Part shown: positions 43,212 to 53,764 of the stretch, one piece after another
Position numbering within the stretch: position 1 is the first letter of the stretch
Layout of the letters: every line of letters begins with the position of its first letter
Assembly (NCBI RefSeq): GCF_028502605.1
Contig: NC_079236.1
Span: 3,720,001-3,784,000 of the forward strand
Direction of reading: 5' to 3'
Origin: Trichoderma breve
Lineage: Eukaryota > Ascomycota > Sordariomycetes > Hypocreales > Hypocreaceae
Length of the DNA: 64,000 bases
The notes under the pieces: model-generated
The model's database searches: none
What the model was told of the DNA's origin: nothing
The model's input: the letters and a program-made list of their open reading frames with translations, nothing else
Made by a program: the position numbers and the translations under genes

Positions 43212-44250
43212 ATGGCCGATGTAATCCAGAACGTTATTGTAGTCGGAGTACGACAGTGCAATATCTTTACCTATTCTCGACATATCTGCTAATGCAGCAC
43301 AGGTCGGTGGTACCATTGGCCCTACTTTCCTTGCCAAACTTCGGACTGCAGGCTTCAATGTTTCAATCCTTGCTCGTGAGGCTTCCAAGGCTACCTATCC
43401 CACCGATATTACTGTCCATCGGACAGATCTTAGTCATTCATCCCTTGTGAAGGCTTTTCATGGTATTGATGCCGTCGTCTCTGCTGTCGCAACTTTCAAC
43501 GTCCCTGATCAATTCGCTATGATCGATGCCGCGGTTGAGGCGAAAGTGAAACGCTTCCTGCCGAGCGAATATGGTGGCGATGCCTCGTTGCCTGATCTCG
43601 AGAATATTGCTCCATTTGCCGTCCAGAAACAAAAGGTTGTTGAGTACCTTGAAACAAAAGAATCGCAGGGCCTTTCTTGGACTGCCATCAGTGTCGGAGC
43701 CTTCTTTGATTATGTAAGTGTCCAGCAATAGTTGCAAAACCCCAGGCTACAAAGACTTTCAGTCTGACATGAGATTTTTTAGCTTTTCGGGTATGGTTAT
43801 GGCCTGATGGGCTTTCATTTCGACGAGCCAAAAGTTCAGCTATTCGACAAGGGCGTAAGACCTCTCGACGCCACCACTATGAATCAAGTCGGCCTAGCAG
43901 TCGCTGCAACCCTTGAACATCTTGAGGAGACAAAGAATAAGCGGATATACGTCAACTCGTTCTCCGTTTCGCAGAGTCAAATTGTCGACGCCTTTGAGAA
44001 ACTTTCAGGCAAAACGTTTGAGAGAACTGAAGGAAGCACTAAGGAGTTGATTGCAGCTGGCAAGGCGCATATAGAAGAGGGAAACTGGGATCTTGGATAT
44101 CCGGAATCAGTCACAGCGGCACTTTACTCAGACACAGGCTTTGGCTACTCTTCAGGACGCGCTTCTGAATGGAACAAGATTTTAGGTCTGCCTGAAGAGA
44201 GCCTAGATGTATGTGCCAAGGAACTTTTGCAAAGCAAAGGTTGGATTTAG
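43212..44250 (+). CDS. NmrA-like / isoflavone-reductase-like NAD(P)-binding protein
   Basis: Three exons (43212-43247, 43303-43713, 43783-44250) with introns of 55 and 69 nt give 304 residues. The first exon supplies MADVIQNVIVVG and the second continues VGGTIGPTFLAKLRTAGFNV, together forming the Rossmann dinucleotide loop. Landmarks of the NmrA/isoflavone-reductase group follow: SVAVATF-type central strand (DAVVSAVATFNVPDQ), RFLPSEYGGDAS and WTAISVGAFFDY. The second intron interrupts the FFDY-LFGYGYGLMGF stretch. These are atypical SDRs that reduce aromatic or other metabolites, or act as redox sensors; no substrate is indicated. The gene sits between two copies of direct repeat A and may have moved or been duplicated with them. 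Confidence 0.82.
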
Positions 44251-44417
44251 GTTTTAATACTAAATTGTTTTTTATATACAGCCTGCAGACAAAATCTAGA
44301 ATTATTTAACACAGTTACATAACCTCATGTACAGATATATTCATCGTGGATTGTTCATACAGCAGGCATGGCTTTACTAATAGGGCTACAGGGGCTATAC
44401 TATAACTACCTTGGCAA

Positions 44418-44689
44418 TAATAGATAATACTAGAAGAAAGTAACTATAGCAGATGATATTAGAAAATAGTAGATGATAATACTACAAAAAGCAGCGTCTT
44501 CTTTTCTCTAACCCAATTTAGGCTCTTGTGATGCCCTTGAAGCGTCTTCGTGTTCGATGCCAAATCACGCCCGACAACAGCCTCTCGTGTCTCTAACCGT
44601 CTCCTCAACACCCTTACTAGCTCATGACCACTTTCAATAAGACGAATGTCCTCCTCTGGAACTGCCGCCAACTCATTTGCCAAACGCAC
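44418..44689 (-). pseudogene. Direct repeat A copy 2, with a decayed coding frame
   Basis: 44418-44607 is the second copy of repeat A. On the minus strand, the frame from 44689 reads RLANELAAVPEEDIRLIESG, HELVRVLRRRLETREAVVGR and HKSLNWVREKKTLLFVV before a stop. It is strongly helical and protein-like, but no start or upstream domain can be joined with confidence: the sequence above 44689 is a GTCTC/GTTTC-rich tract. I interpret it as the tail of a multicopy gene or element that has decayed. The family is not recognised. Confidence 0.4.
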
Positions 44690-45271
44690 TAATTCCCGCC
44701 GGTATCGTCGCGTCTTGTCTTGTCTCGTCTCGTTTCGTCTCGTCTCCCTCTCGTCCCTCGACCCTCACCCCCACAAGATCATCAATCGCAGCCATAATTG
44801 CCGCTACTATCTCTGCCGTTGGCATTTCTATTATTATGATTGTGGTTGTTGTTGCTGTTGTTATGGTGATGACGGTAGTGATGGTGATTGTGTTGAAAGT
44901 TCAAGTTCTATTTTGGAAAAAGGCTGTTGCATTTGTACCACGGCTTAAGGAAGCCTCCTTCCGCTCGATTTATCGTCACGCGAATATCCCTCTGAATCAT
45001 TACGAGCAGGTAAATACCGATAAAGAAGACAGTTACAGGCTTAAGTGACTTTCCCTTGCAGCACCTATCCAAGGAACAGCGGCATAGGAAAGAGCAAAAT
45101 GCCGTAATACGGTAGTAACACAAAACAATCTATTCCCATCATACCCTTTTTCAACCTAGCTACCTATTCTGTATGTCGCAGCAAATGTGTATTTCTAATC
45201 TCGATGACTTTAGTCAATCCCTTGGCCCGGCCTGCCTGTTGTTCCTCCGCAGTCTTCTCAAAAATATCCTG

Positions 45272-47196
45272 TCACAAGGTATTACCCGACATGCTGGCTT
45301 GGTGAGCAGCAATGATTTCCTGCTGCCAAGCCGTGACATCTGTTTGCTGTAAGGCCAAATTATCGCCCACCTCAGCATCAACATCTAACTCAAAGCCATC
45401 CTCCGACCCAAGATCATCATCTGCCCCGTTACCGTCCCACATATCGTCATCCCCTTGATCCGCAAAAGCTGAATAATTGCCCATCTTATTGAAGCCCCAT
45501 TGGGTCGGCTCATTCTCCAGGATGATCTGGGTAATTGGATCAAACACCAAATCCTTGAGCAGCAGATGTCTATAGATGCATGTTCCGTTGGACCTGAAAA
45601 TATCCGCCTCGGTCTCCTCAAGGGATACAGCATCGTAGATGAGAGTCGAATCCGTGTTCTTCTCGGCCACCTCGTTCCACTTGGTGATAATCCGAGATTG
45701 AGCTGTCATGGTCCCCACATTGCTCCTCCAGACGATGCTGGCTCGACTGTCTTCATAAGTGTACCGGAAGATGTATGCGCGGCTTTCATCTTTGTCAAGA
45801 CAGGTACCCCAAAGCTCCATCACTGTCAGTCGGGGAAGCGACAGAGCCGCTTTGGCTGCGAGCATTACCAGGCATTCGAAATCTCGTCTGGTTTTGAATG
45901 GGTTTTTGAGAGAACAACGCAGAACTATGCGTTTCAGAGAGCTTTCAGGCATCTCAAAGGATTCGCTTAGTTCAACAAGAGACCGAAGAAAGGCAGCAGT
46001 ATCCATCTGCCATGGCGGACAGAACTGCTCCAGCTTGTAAGAAAGCTTTGCCATCTCCCAGGGCAGGGCTTTCTCATATAAAGAAATTCTAGGTGCTTCT
46101 TCTTCTTCAAGACCATAAGATTGCTGAATCTCATCTTTGGGAATTTCCCACTGCGTAAAGGAGAACTGGCGCAGTGTTCTTGGCAGGGAGGGCAGTACGC
46201 GCGACTGGAAGTCTAACAAAGGGGCTTTAGCTTCATCAGATGCTCGTATCGGAGCTTCATACCTCTATCAAAAGTAGTTTGCTTATAAGGCTCTAGGGGA
46301 ATGGTCTTCTCGAAACGGAACCACTCTAGTGCCACAAAGCTTCGACTTAGGAGCTCAGACAGTGTACGTGTGTGAATGTCTCTACGAAACTGTCTACGCA
46401 TGACCAGTCCTTTGACCATGGGAACGGCAGGAAGGCACTTGTATCGACCGACGAAGCGGCCTCGCTCGCCCCTTTTCGGTTCAAACTGGAGCGGAGTTCC
46501 CTGCACCCTTTTGACATGCCCATTGTGCATCGGGGGAGATCGGTACTGATGAAACTGAACAGTAAGCGAACTAACAACGTTGGCCCTGTGGAAGTCGACG
46601 ATGCCGGGTGCACGGCATAAATCTTCGGCGTAGTGAAATGGATAAGTATCCTTGATTTCACACCGTCTGAACCGATGCTCAGCATCACTACGCGAAGAGG
46701 CAGACAACATCAATGCCAGTCCCTTCGATCCATGTCTCACTGGATCCCAGAGCGTGAGAGTGTCCAGTAGGGATTGGATAGCCATTGTGAATGCCGCATT
46801 GTTGCTGGGAGGGTTGATTAGCACAAAAGTACGCGGGTATCAGAGCAGGTGATGAGGACGCTCGACACAGCATTAAACATACCGACGCTGTGTTGCCCCA
46901 TTTTCTGGCCTGTCACAATCGGAGCAGCCGTACGATGGGAGCTGAATCCGCAGCCAGAGTTTTCGGATGTACGCCAGCCGAATGTCATGGCGTTTGATGA
47001 TTGCGTCAAATTCGCCGAGAGAGTCGGAATCAAGGACCAGACGCCGAAATAGACAGGTCTCAAAGAAGACTTGCCAGTCCCGGCACACTGTAGCGAATTT
47101 GGCCACCTTGTATCGCCTCCCCATCCAGGGTAAACCAACCAGGGACAGTATCTCATGGTGTATTTCAACTGGCAAGTAGGCCCACGAGATGGCCAT
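45272..47196 (-). CDS. F-box domain protein
   Basis: Three exons (46883-47196, 46263-46804, 45272-46212) with introns of 78 and 50 nt give 598 residues. I start at the ATG at 47196 (MAISWAYLPVEIHHEIL), where the F-box begins; ATGs further upstream are in frame but would add an atypical leader. The F-box covers about residues 6-50: LPVEIHHEILSLVGLPWMGR and TVCRDWQVFFETCLFRRLVL. A long leucine-rich, helical region typical of fungal F-box proteins follows (MELWGTCLDKDESRAYIFRY), and the C-terminus is acidic (QGDDDMWDGNGADDDLGSED). Expected to act as an SCF ubiquitin-ligase receptor with unknown target. Both introns restore frame (RR-NNAAF and DRD-FQSRV) and have good branch sites. Confidence 0.75.
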
Positions 47197-48375
47197 TGCG
47201 ATTGATGATGGCGAATCGACCCGTACGAAGCATGTAGCTACATCCATCGCGACGAGAGGCATGGTATGCTTAGGTATATGGCGAATGCGTCCGCGGAGAC
47301 CGGGTGTTGTACAGTGGCAGAATGGAAGAATGAGAAATGTTTTTTCAAGAAAGAAGCCAGGGGATGAAAATTTTTCACTCGCCTCATTTAATTCTGCATA
47401 AAGTTTACGTAGATAGCAATCGTGCTCCATTTGCTGCAGATAGACTCAGGAAGCCTCATGTGGCTTCAAAAGAGTTGCGCAGGGACAAGCGACAAGTACA
47501 GCGTGTCTCCAAACCACTACTGATAACGACGATACCTGTCCTCTGGACAATATCCTTCGATTTGCTGTGTAGTATGTACTTGGGGATTTCTGCTTGACAG
47601 TTATATGATATGCTTGAGCTTTAGTGTGACGTTGTGAATGTGTCTGGGTGTGTTGGTACGTGTACGTAGTGGGTATTTTCTTTATTCTCCATTGTCATAT
47701 TGTACAGGAAATGATCATATATTTTTACCAAATCCGAAGATAGAGCTCCTTCAAATACCTAATTTTCTTTTCCGCAACGATTCTTCTTCCTATCGTCTGT
47801 GCCTTTGGCGATTTGCATTGTTGGAAGTGAATTGGAGATGCTCAGTAACGTTGTTTTTGGGAGAAAACCCGGTGTCCAGCCTCAGGTTAAGAGCTGAGTC
47901 TGATGTGCGCGACAAATTGTTGATTCGTACCTAGTACTGAACATTACTGCCATCACTAACACATACATGTACCTATGTACAACAACAGTATTGAGACAGC
48001 TTCAAATTTTGGGAATTGTATTATGGAGAACAGGCTTTAAATTGTCGCTGCGTTGTAGTGGGTGATGAAATGTAGCATGGATGAGCGCCCTACCAAGTAC
48101 AGTACCTAGACCAGAACTAGAAACAGCCCAGGCAGCATGATTTGGTTGAAAGACAACGTGTGTATCTTTGCCTTCATCATGAATATAAATTACTGGGCCA
48201 GTCACGGAAATTTGGACCCCAGAAAATTGGACCATTGACCATTCAGCGTAAGGCGAGTCCGCACGCTTTCGAGTTGGACCAACAACCTCATTGGCGAATT
48301 CATCCTCCACTATCATATGGATTATGCAGTTGGAGCCAGTGCTGATGAAAGAAAACTTCATTGCAGTATTCCATG
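47197..48375. other. Intergenic region
   Basis: Contains the F-box gene's promoter. A minus-strand frame (48002-48379; ATG at 48361) reads MKFSFISTGSNCIIHMIVED and further plausible sequence, but shows no recognisable domain, so it is left unannotated. Confidence 0.35.
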
Positions 48376-48663
48376 TCAAATTGGACCTCTTTTATTTTTT
48401 TCGTTTAATTGCGCGAGCTTGGCGTTGAGTCGGCTTTCCACGTTTTCCATGCTTTGGCGTCTCTGCATGGCTGCATGGTTGGTGGAGCACCAAAAGGTGA
48501 TGAAGTTGTCACAAACTCGTGAGCAATGTTGGGCGAAAGAGTTTGCGAACAATTGCGTTGGTCGATGGAGGTAGTAATGAATAGCGTGGCGGCGCAGCTC
48601 CTTTACAGCTGAATCCTGATTGTGATGCCCACGAGTACCTGTCCTGAAGCAGCCTTTCCGAGT
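48376..48663 (-). pseudogene. Coding fragment without a start codon, partly within dispersed repeat C
   Basis: 95 codons open on the minus strand, ending KNKRGPI-stop at 48376. The text is protein-like: AVKELRRHAIHYYLHRPTQL, FANSFAQHCSRVCDNFITFW, then a helical RRQSMENVESRLNAKLAQLN. There is no ATG at its head. An in-frame stop at 48664-48666 precedes it, and its N-terminal third lies in repeat C. It may be the last exon of a lost gene. The family is not recognised. Confidence 0.35.
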
Positions 48664-48864
48664 TTAGTTGGAAGATCCGGTCATTGAACTCAGGCAGCCA
48701 TACTTCGGGAGGCTTGAAGCCACTATTGCAAGGACATGCAGATACCAGACCTGCAGACCAAAAGCACAGGCTAATCCGGACCCCACAGAAGATTTACAGG
48801 CGGTTGGGTTGGAAATCGGACTGGTGGGACTAAATCGTAGGAGAGAGTTTATAAGATACCCCGC
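48577..48864 (+). repeat. Dispersed repeat C, copy 1
   Basis: Aligns over its whole length, in the same orientation, with 51424-51702. Shared blocks: GTGGCGGCGCAG, CACAGCTG/TACAGCTG, TGAAGCAGC, GAGTTTAGTTGGA, TTCGGGAGGC, CCAGA...CCAGACC, AAGCACAGGC, GACCCCACAG. About 2.85 kb separates the copies, and the NmrA-like gene at 49084-50203 lies between them. On the minus strand both contain the same decayed coding piece (QLNSERL). Confidence 0.75.
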
Positions 48865-49083
48865 TGAAAGTGTTCAAAAAGTATGAGTACATACATGTGT
48901 TGAAGGCTTAAGACTGGAGGGGGTTACTGTGAGTACATATTTGAATGGAATATATCGTCATGAAGCAGTCCTCGAGATAAAACAGCTTGTTTTTACTATA
49001 GCAATCTTATAAAGCCTGGAATACTGCTTTCTAACTACGTGTATGCAACTCCAATGTTTGGCAATATTGATGTGGATCAACCT

Positions 49084-50203
49084 TTAGGCGGAGAATATTC
49101 TTGAAAGGTCCACTTTGCGGAAATATTGCTCCATTGTATCCAACTCTGGGGGGTTTTTCAACTAAATCCTGTTTAGTTCATGGTTCAAGCACATCCATCG
49201 CTCGACGGAACACGCTTACCTGGCTTGGGTGAACGACGGTTGGGTCATCTCTACCTTCATACCCAAATTCTTCGAAATAAAGAAAACCCTCGTCAATTTC
49301 GAGCTTCAGATCGGGCGGCAGGAATTCATTTGCTTCGTCACGAGGTACCACCACCACTTCGGACTTGGTCTTGGAGGCGTTTTGGAAAGCTCCCACCATT
49401 TCTCGCAGGGTTGCCCACTCTCTGTAGGCAATGAGATTTTTGCCCGGTTTTTCTTGGACCAGAGCTTTGACGAATGGTCCGGTGTCTTCTTCTGCGGCGA
49501 TCCACGGGAACTTGACGTCGGGTGCCATTGTAGTAGTGAATTGGGCGGTTCCATCCGCAATCTGAGATGTGTCAGCACTTTCTTACTTTTTTTCCCATTT
49601 GATTGGCTGCCTCGGATAACTTGCCTTTCGAGGCATAAAGCTTGGGCTATCCACAAAAGTGCTTAAGAATAGACCTGCTTGGAAGAGGCTCGTTTTCGCC
49701 CACAGTTCTGGATGCTTGTCTTCAATATAGGCAGATGCGAGCGATTTGAAGTCAAAATGATAGACATGGATGTACTTTCCTCCAGACCATTTCGTCACAT
49801 TAGAGAGGGTAGACAGAATGAATCTTTCCAAACTGGGCACTTGAGAAGCGGCGTCGATTGCATTCTTTAGCTGCTGTAATTCAGTTTCTCCCGCCAGCAT
49901 GTTCAGCGGCTTCTCGCCGGTGCCTTTCTCTTGTTGAGCGAGAGCGCCGTATATCCCCCAAAAGTCGCTCACAACGAAAATAGCGTTGGCTTCTCGAAAA
50001 GCGACTGAGAGGCTGGAAACATCATCCATGTCTGCTTGGACAACTTCGACACCGCGAGCAGACAGTGCCTTGGCTTTTGCGCTGGAAGGATTTCGAGTAA
50101 GCCCTCTAACCCGCCATGCCGCGTCTTTCAGAAAAGTGTCGACAACAGAGCTGCCTTGGTTTCCAGTCGCACCGAGAACCACGATAAGTTTTTGGTCGGC
50201 CAT
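49084..50203 (-). CDS. NmrA-like family protein
   Basis: Three exons (49625-50203, 49220-49561, 49084-49143) give 326 residues. The N-terminus carries the NAD(P)-binding loop VVLGATGNQGSSVV, followed by RGLTRNPSSAKAKAL, the NADP-type arginine region. Later segments fit NmrA proteins: AIFVVSDFWGIYGALAQQEK, FILSTLSNVTKWSGGKY and TVVHPSQ, and the last exon adds LDTMEQYFRKVDLSRIFSA. The first intron (49562-49624) starts with GC rather than GT (AAG-GCAAGT...CTGACACATCTCAG), a GC-AG intron. NmrA-like proteins bind NAD(P) and act as redox sensors or reductases; in Aspergillus NmrA represses nitrogen metabolism, but most homologues are unassigned. The gene lies between the two copies of repeat C. Confidence 0.82.
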
Positions 50204-51423
50204 GGTGACTTGGTGTGTCTGAAGGAAAGGATCTGCGCTTGTTTCGCCTCCAGTTATGTTTTTTCTTCTCTAAGATATAAAGCCTCTGAACGGTTCAAGT
50301 CCCATTGCTCTGAGAACCATGTATTTATATTCTGCTTTCTTTAGCTTCATGGAGACTATATGGCCATGTTTGCTCCATAAATCCTTTACAACTCCTGAGT
50401 CACGATGTATGGGTTACCAAGTGTAGAGTTTGGTTAAGAGCTGGCGTAACGGGTTGTAAATCATTATTGGTAATCGCTCTAGATTGGTAATTAGGAGCCC
50501 AAAATTGGAAATCCTAAACAGAGATGTGACGAAATTTGCCAATAGCCACAACAAGGTACATCTTTTCGAGCGATTTGTGCTGTTGGGCGTGCTTGAAGCC
50601 TTGAGCTGTCAAGTATCTTGTTGCGGAGAGAAGTGGAGCTGCGGATTTGCAGCCCGCAGTTGCCGGCTTGGGGCATGGCTTATGTAAAGTCCGCAAAAGA
50701 GATTGCCATAGTTTAGGACTGTTGAAATATATGATCAATTTGGCTTACTTCCCTACTAGGCTGGTCGGGCAGAGAGCCCCTCTTTATACTAATTACATCT
50801 AGTCCCCCGTTATTCGGCTTGTACAGATGCCTTGATGGTTACTGCCCCTTTTCAGCAAGACAAAGGCCAAATTTTAAGAGGTTTAGTTTGCATTGGCTGG
50901 AAGATATAGTATGACATGCATCATTTACTATTTCTTCAGAGGGCCTCATTGTTCTTGACTACATGAATGTATAGTATTACAAGCCGAGTCTTGGTATTAG
51001 CAACCCAAAGCCGGCTCGTGCTGAGCCTCCAATGCCTGATTGATCAAAAGTAGAGTCCAGTTCGCCATGGGCTCTTCCTCCACGACAGACTGGCGTGAAT
51101 GAGTGTCTGGATTGTCCTTTCAATGTGTCCATGCGCCAGTTGGTTGTGCCTATGCGGCGCTTGTATATGTCTCAAAACTTGCACTTTGGCCGTTGTGATC
51201 TCACGCTTTGGAACGCCTCCCGTATTGCGGTGTGATTGGCCACGACATGTACTTGTGAGTGGTCTACAGTAGGATGTGCAACATCTTCTGCAGTGCCCAG
51301 ACCAGGGCTGCTGTCTCCAACTCTTTCGCACCGTAGTTTCGCTCTGCTGTTGATTCGTACTAGACCGACCACTTCCACTGTTAACAAATGTATGAATGTA
51401 TAGCGACATAAGTGATAAACCTG
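50204..51423. other. Intergenic region
   Basis: No supported gene. It contains the promoter of the NmrA-like gene. Just left of repeat C copy 2 are minus-strand frames with no recognisable content. Confidence 0.4.
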
Positions 51424-51702
51424 ATGAATGGTGTGGCGGCGCAGTTACTTCACAGCTGGATCCTCATGTGATGCTGGTATTGACCTTTTCTGAAGCAGCA
51501 CTGGAGCCTTTCTGAGTTTAGTTGGATGGTCCGGCCATTAAACTTGCACAGCCATAATTCGGGAGGCGTAAGCCACCATTGTCTGTACATGTACCTACAT
51601 GCAGGTACCAGATTGCCAGACCAAAGCACAGGCCAGCTCCAGACCCCACAGCAGATTTGATGGTGGGGCCAAATCGCGGGAATGTCGATCAGGTACCCCA
51701 CT
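51424..51702 (+). repeat. Dispersed repeat C, copy 2
   Basis: Second copy of the ~280-bp repeat at 48577-48864, same orientation. The minus-strand frame here reads LTPPELWLCKFNGRTIQLNS where copy 1 reads PPEVWLPEFNDRIFQLNS, then diverges through indels and a stop. Both copies are therefore decayed. Confidence 0.75.
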
Positions 51703-51839
51703 AAGGTCCATCCATGGATGCCAATTGTCACCCGCGATACTGGAGGCCTGAGAGTGGGCGGCGGGTTATTGTTTGGCCTGAATGGATGAATTGATCATTG
51801 CATGCCCTTTACCATTTAAGCTCCATATCCTGCATAGAA

Positions 51840-52300
51840 AACTGCCACCATGTGGAGCCTAAGAAGTTTGAAATACTACGACAATCTCAAGACGCGAAGG
51901 GAGTGTACCATGCTGCTTCACTGCAGGACTGGATATATTGGCTTACGGTCGTATCTCAACCGGTTCGACAAAGAAAAGCCCACCACTTTTTCCTTTTTGC
52001 GAAGATGGCCCGCATACATGTACTATACAACTCACGTACTATACTATACAACATCTTTTCAGGTATTGCAAAGGTGGGGAAGAGAGGAGAAACAGCATAG
52101 CGGAGGCCCGAAGAATATTATATTCCGAGGTCGGCGACGAAGACTATAATCTGTCTTCCATTTTTCAAGAGCATCCCGTCAAGGCCGTCAAGTTTGCACT
52201 TGCCACATTCGGCATCCCCCAATTCTGCAAGGATAATTGGGATGCCGGAAAGAAACAGTCACCGGGGGGGAACGGGAACGCGGCGCAACCGGCAAACTAA
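51840..52300 (+). mobile_element. Probable LINE-like (Tad-type) retrotransposon 3' remnant
   Basis: Two overlapping plus-strand frames carry pieces that resemble the RNase H/C-terminal end of fungal LINE polyproteins. One has LLHCRTGYIGLRSYLNRFDK (pattern TGxxxLxxYLxRF). The other, after a frame change near 52060, has EERRNSIAEARRILYSEVGD and HPVKAVKFALATFGIPQF, the usual helical tail ending in a 'LxQF'-like motif. The reverse transcriptase core and poly(A) tail are not seen. The resemblance is by pattern only; a profile search could overturn it. Confidence 0.35.
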
Positions 52301-52445
52301 AACTTGTAGTATAATTGAATGCAAATACGCCCTATTGTATTGGCTGCCTAGTTCTCTTGAACCCCCTTTCTGCCGTTCCGTCATTCATCATTCCTATGCC
52401 CGTGGTTGGCGTGTAAAGAGGGACTTTCTAATGGAGGGCAATCGC

Positions 52446-53013
52446 CTATTTATTGAGACACTTGGTGGCAAGCGCGCTGATAGTGGTGGCCAAGACCGCC
52501 GCATCCTCCTTGGCAACGGTATAGGTGCAGTTTGACTTGTTACCACCAGGAGTAATCTCAATGTGGTAGTCTCCGTCCGAGTCGATAGTATAGCTGTACT
52601 GGTAGGAAGTGCTAGTACTACTACTGCTGTTGTCGTTATGGTGACTATCGCTAGTGATGTTAATGACCTCGGGATCACCCTTGCGACAAGTGCGGCTGCC
52701 GACAAAGCTACCAAGGATACAGGCGGCAGTGTCAAAAATGTCACCAATGATGTTGCCGTTGCCGTTGCGAGGAGGGTCAAAGAGGCCGTTGACTGCCATT
52801 TGGGCCTGCTCCATCATGTGAGCTTGCTCCATCATCTGTGCCTGGCCGGCTTGCTGAGCTTGTTCCTAGACAAATGTTAGCATGGTTGAAGAATACCTCA
52901 ACATATTGCGTATTGGGCCATGGACGTCTAGTCTCGGCTGAATAACCTACCATTGGGATAGCGAAGCCGGTAGCGGCAAGGAGAGAAAGGATGGTGGCGC
53001 CAGCAGTCTTCAT
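52446..53013 (-). CDS. Small secreted protein with Met/Gln-rich N-terminus
   Basis: Two exons (52951-53013 and 52446-52865) with an 85-nt intron give 160 residues. Exon 1 encodes almost exactly the signal peptide (MKTAGATILSLLAATGFAIP). The mature protein starts with a run of near-heptads, QAGQAQMMEQAHMMEQAQM. It then has four cysteines (TAACILG, RTCRKG, SNCTYT, ATKCLNK), a Ser/Asn-rich linker, and a beta-like stretch (YQYSYTIDSDGDYHIEITPG). N-glycosylation sequons (NIT, NCT) are present. I recognise no family. A TATA box lies 126 bp upstream. Probably extracellular; an effector or wall role is a guess. Confidence 0.72.
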
Positions 53014-53138
53014 TTTGGACAAGGTAGTATCTCGGCGATGGGGAAATTGATAACAAGGTAGGTGGCTTTGTTGGCTCTGGAGCAGGAGTGATGGTTGGTG
53101 TCTGTATGTCGTTGAGAGAAGCTGGGCGAAATTGATGC

Positions 53139-53146
53139 CTTTTATA
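53139..53146 (-). promoter_or_regulatory. TATA box of the secreted-protein gene at 52446-53013
   Basis: TATAAAAG on the minus strand, 126 bp before the ATG at 53013. Confidence 0.55.
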
Positions 53147-53395
53147 CTTTTGCACCCCCGGCCATCAATGCGTGATCCCCTGCATTCTCTATAGGTAGGT
53201 GGTGATTGAGCACGTTAAGGGATGTATTGGCCAAAAATTTCATCCTAGGTTTACGAGTACCATTTTTGTCTTGGATATGAGGCGTGTTAAACACATCTCA
53301 GACATCCAAGTCAAGCGTGTGAGTGTCCAATCATCTACAGTGTGACCCACCACTGCTAAATTGCTTTGCATAGAGTCTACTGGCGGAATTCGGGG

Positions 53396-53764
53396 TTACG
53401 GATCGTGGTCTAAAATATCTTGTTTCGTAGGCGCTGAAACTAATCTTAATAGATAGTCTCCCTTGGCCAAAACCAGGCGATCGCATTCCGCCTCTGGTCC
53501 CGACAGTTTGGTGCCAAGGCAAGGAATGTAATATGGAGGAACCACTTGCATATATGCTCTATCCTTTGTCTGAGATGGTGTCACTCCAGCTCGGTAGGTA
53601 AATCTGAGCCGAGGGCAAGCAGCTGGCAACGTCTTATTATAAATGCTTTCTCCATGCACATATATTTCCCATGGCTTGCAGCTAGTTGAAACTAAATTGA
53701 TGTATCCCATACCTACGATGATGAGCTCGTAGGGATGCTGGATTTCATCTTTGATCCCCGTCAT
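53396..53764 (-). CDS. Hypothetical protein, 122 residues
   Basis: An ATG-started frame (MTGIKDEIQHPYELIIVGMG...) with mixed beta-like composition and four cysteines; a PPYYIPCLG stretch and an RLVLAKGDYLLRLVSAPTK strand pair give it a compact, protein-like look. No signal peptide, no recognised domain. It could be a real small gene, one exon of a larger one, or chance. Codon use is not decisive. Confidence 0.35.
   Translation of the reverse strand: MTGIKDEIQHPYELIIVGMGYINLVSTSCKPWEIYVHGESIYNKTLPAACPRLRFTYRAGVTPSQTKDRAYMQVVPPYYIPCLGTKLSGPEAECDRLVLAKGDYLLRLVSAPTKQDILDHDP

Noticed and set aside
44677..45048. 123-codon plus-strand frame with a hydrophobic Val-rich stretch
   Set aside because: The hydrophobic run comes from a (GTTGTT/GGTGATG)-type low-complexity tract; start is not ATG-specific and there is no family signal.
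48002..48379. 125-codon minus-strand frame
   Set aside because: Reads plausibly, but only a TTG start at its head, no domain and no clear splice link to the fragment at 48376-48663.
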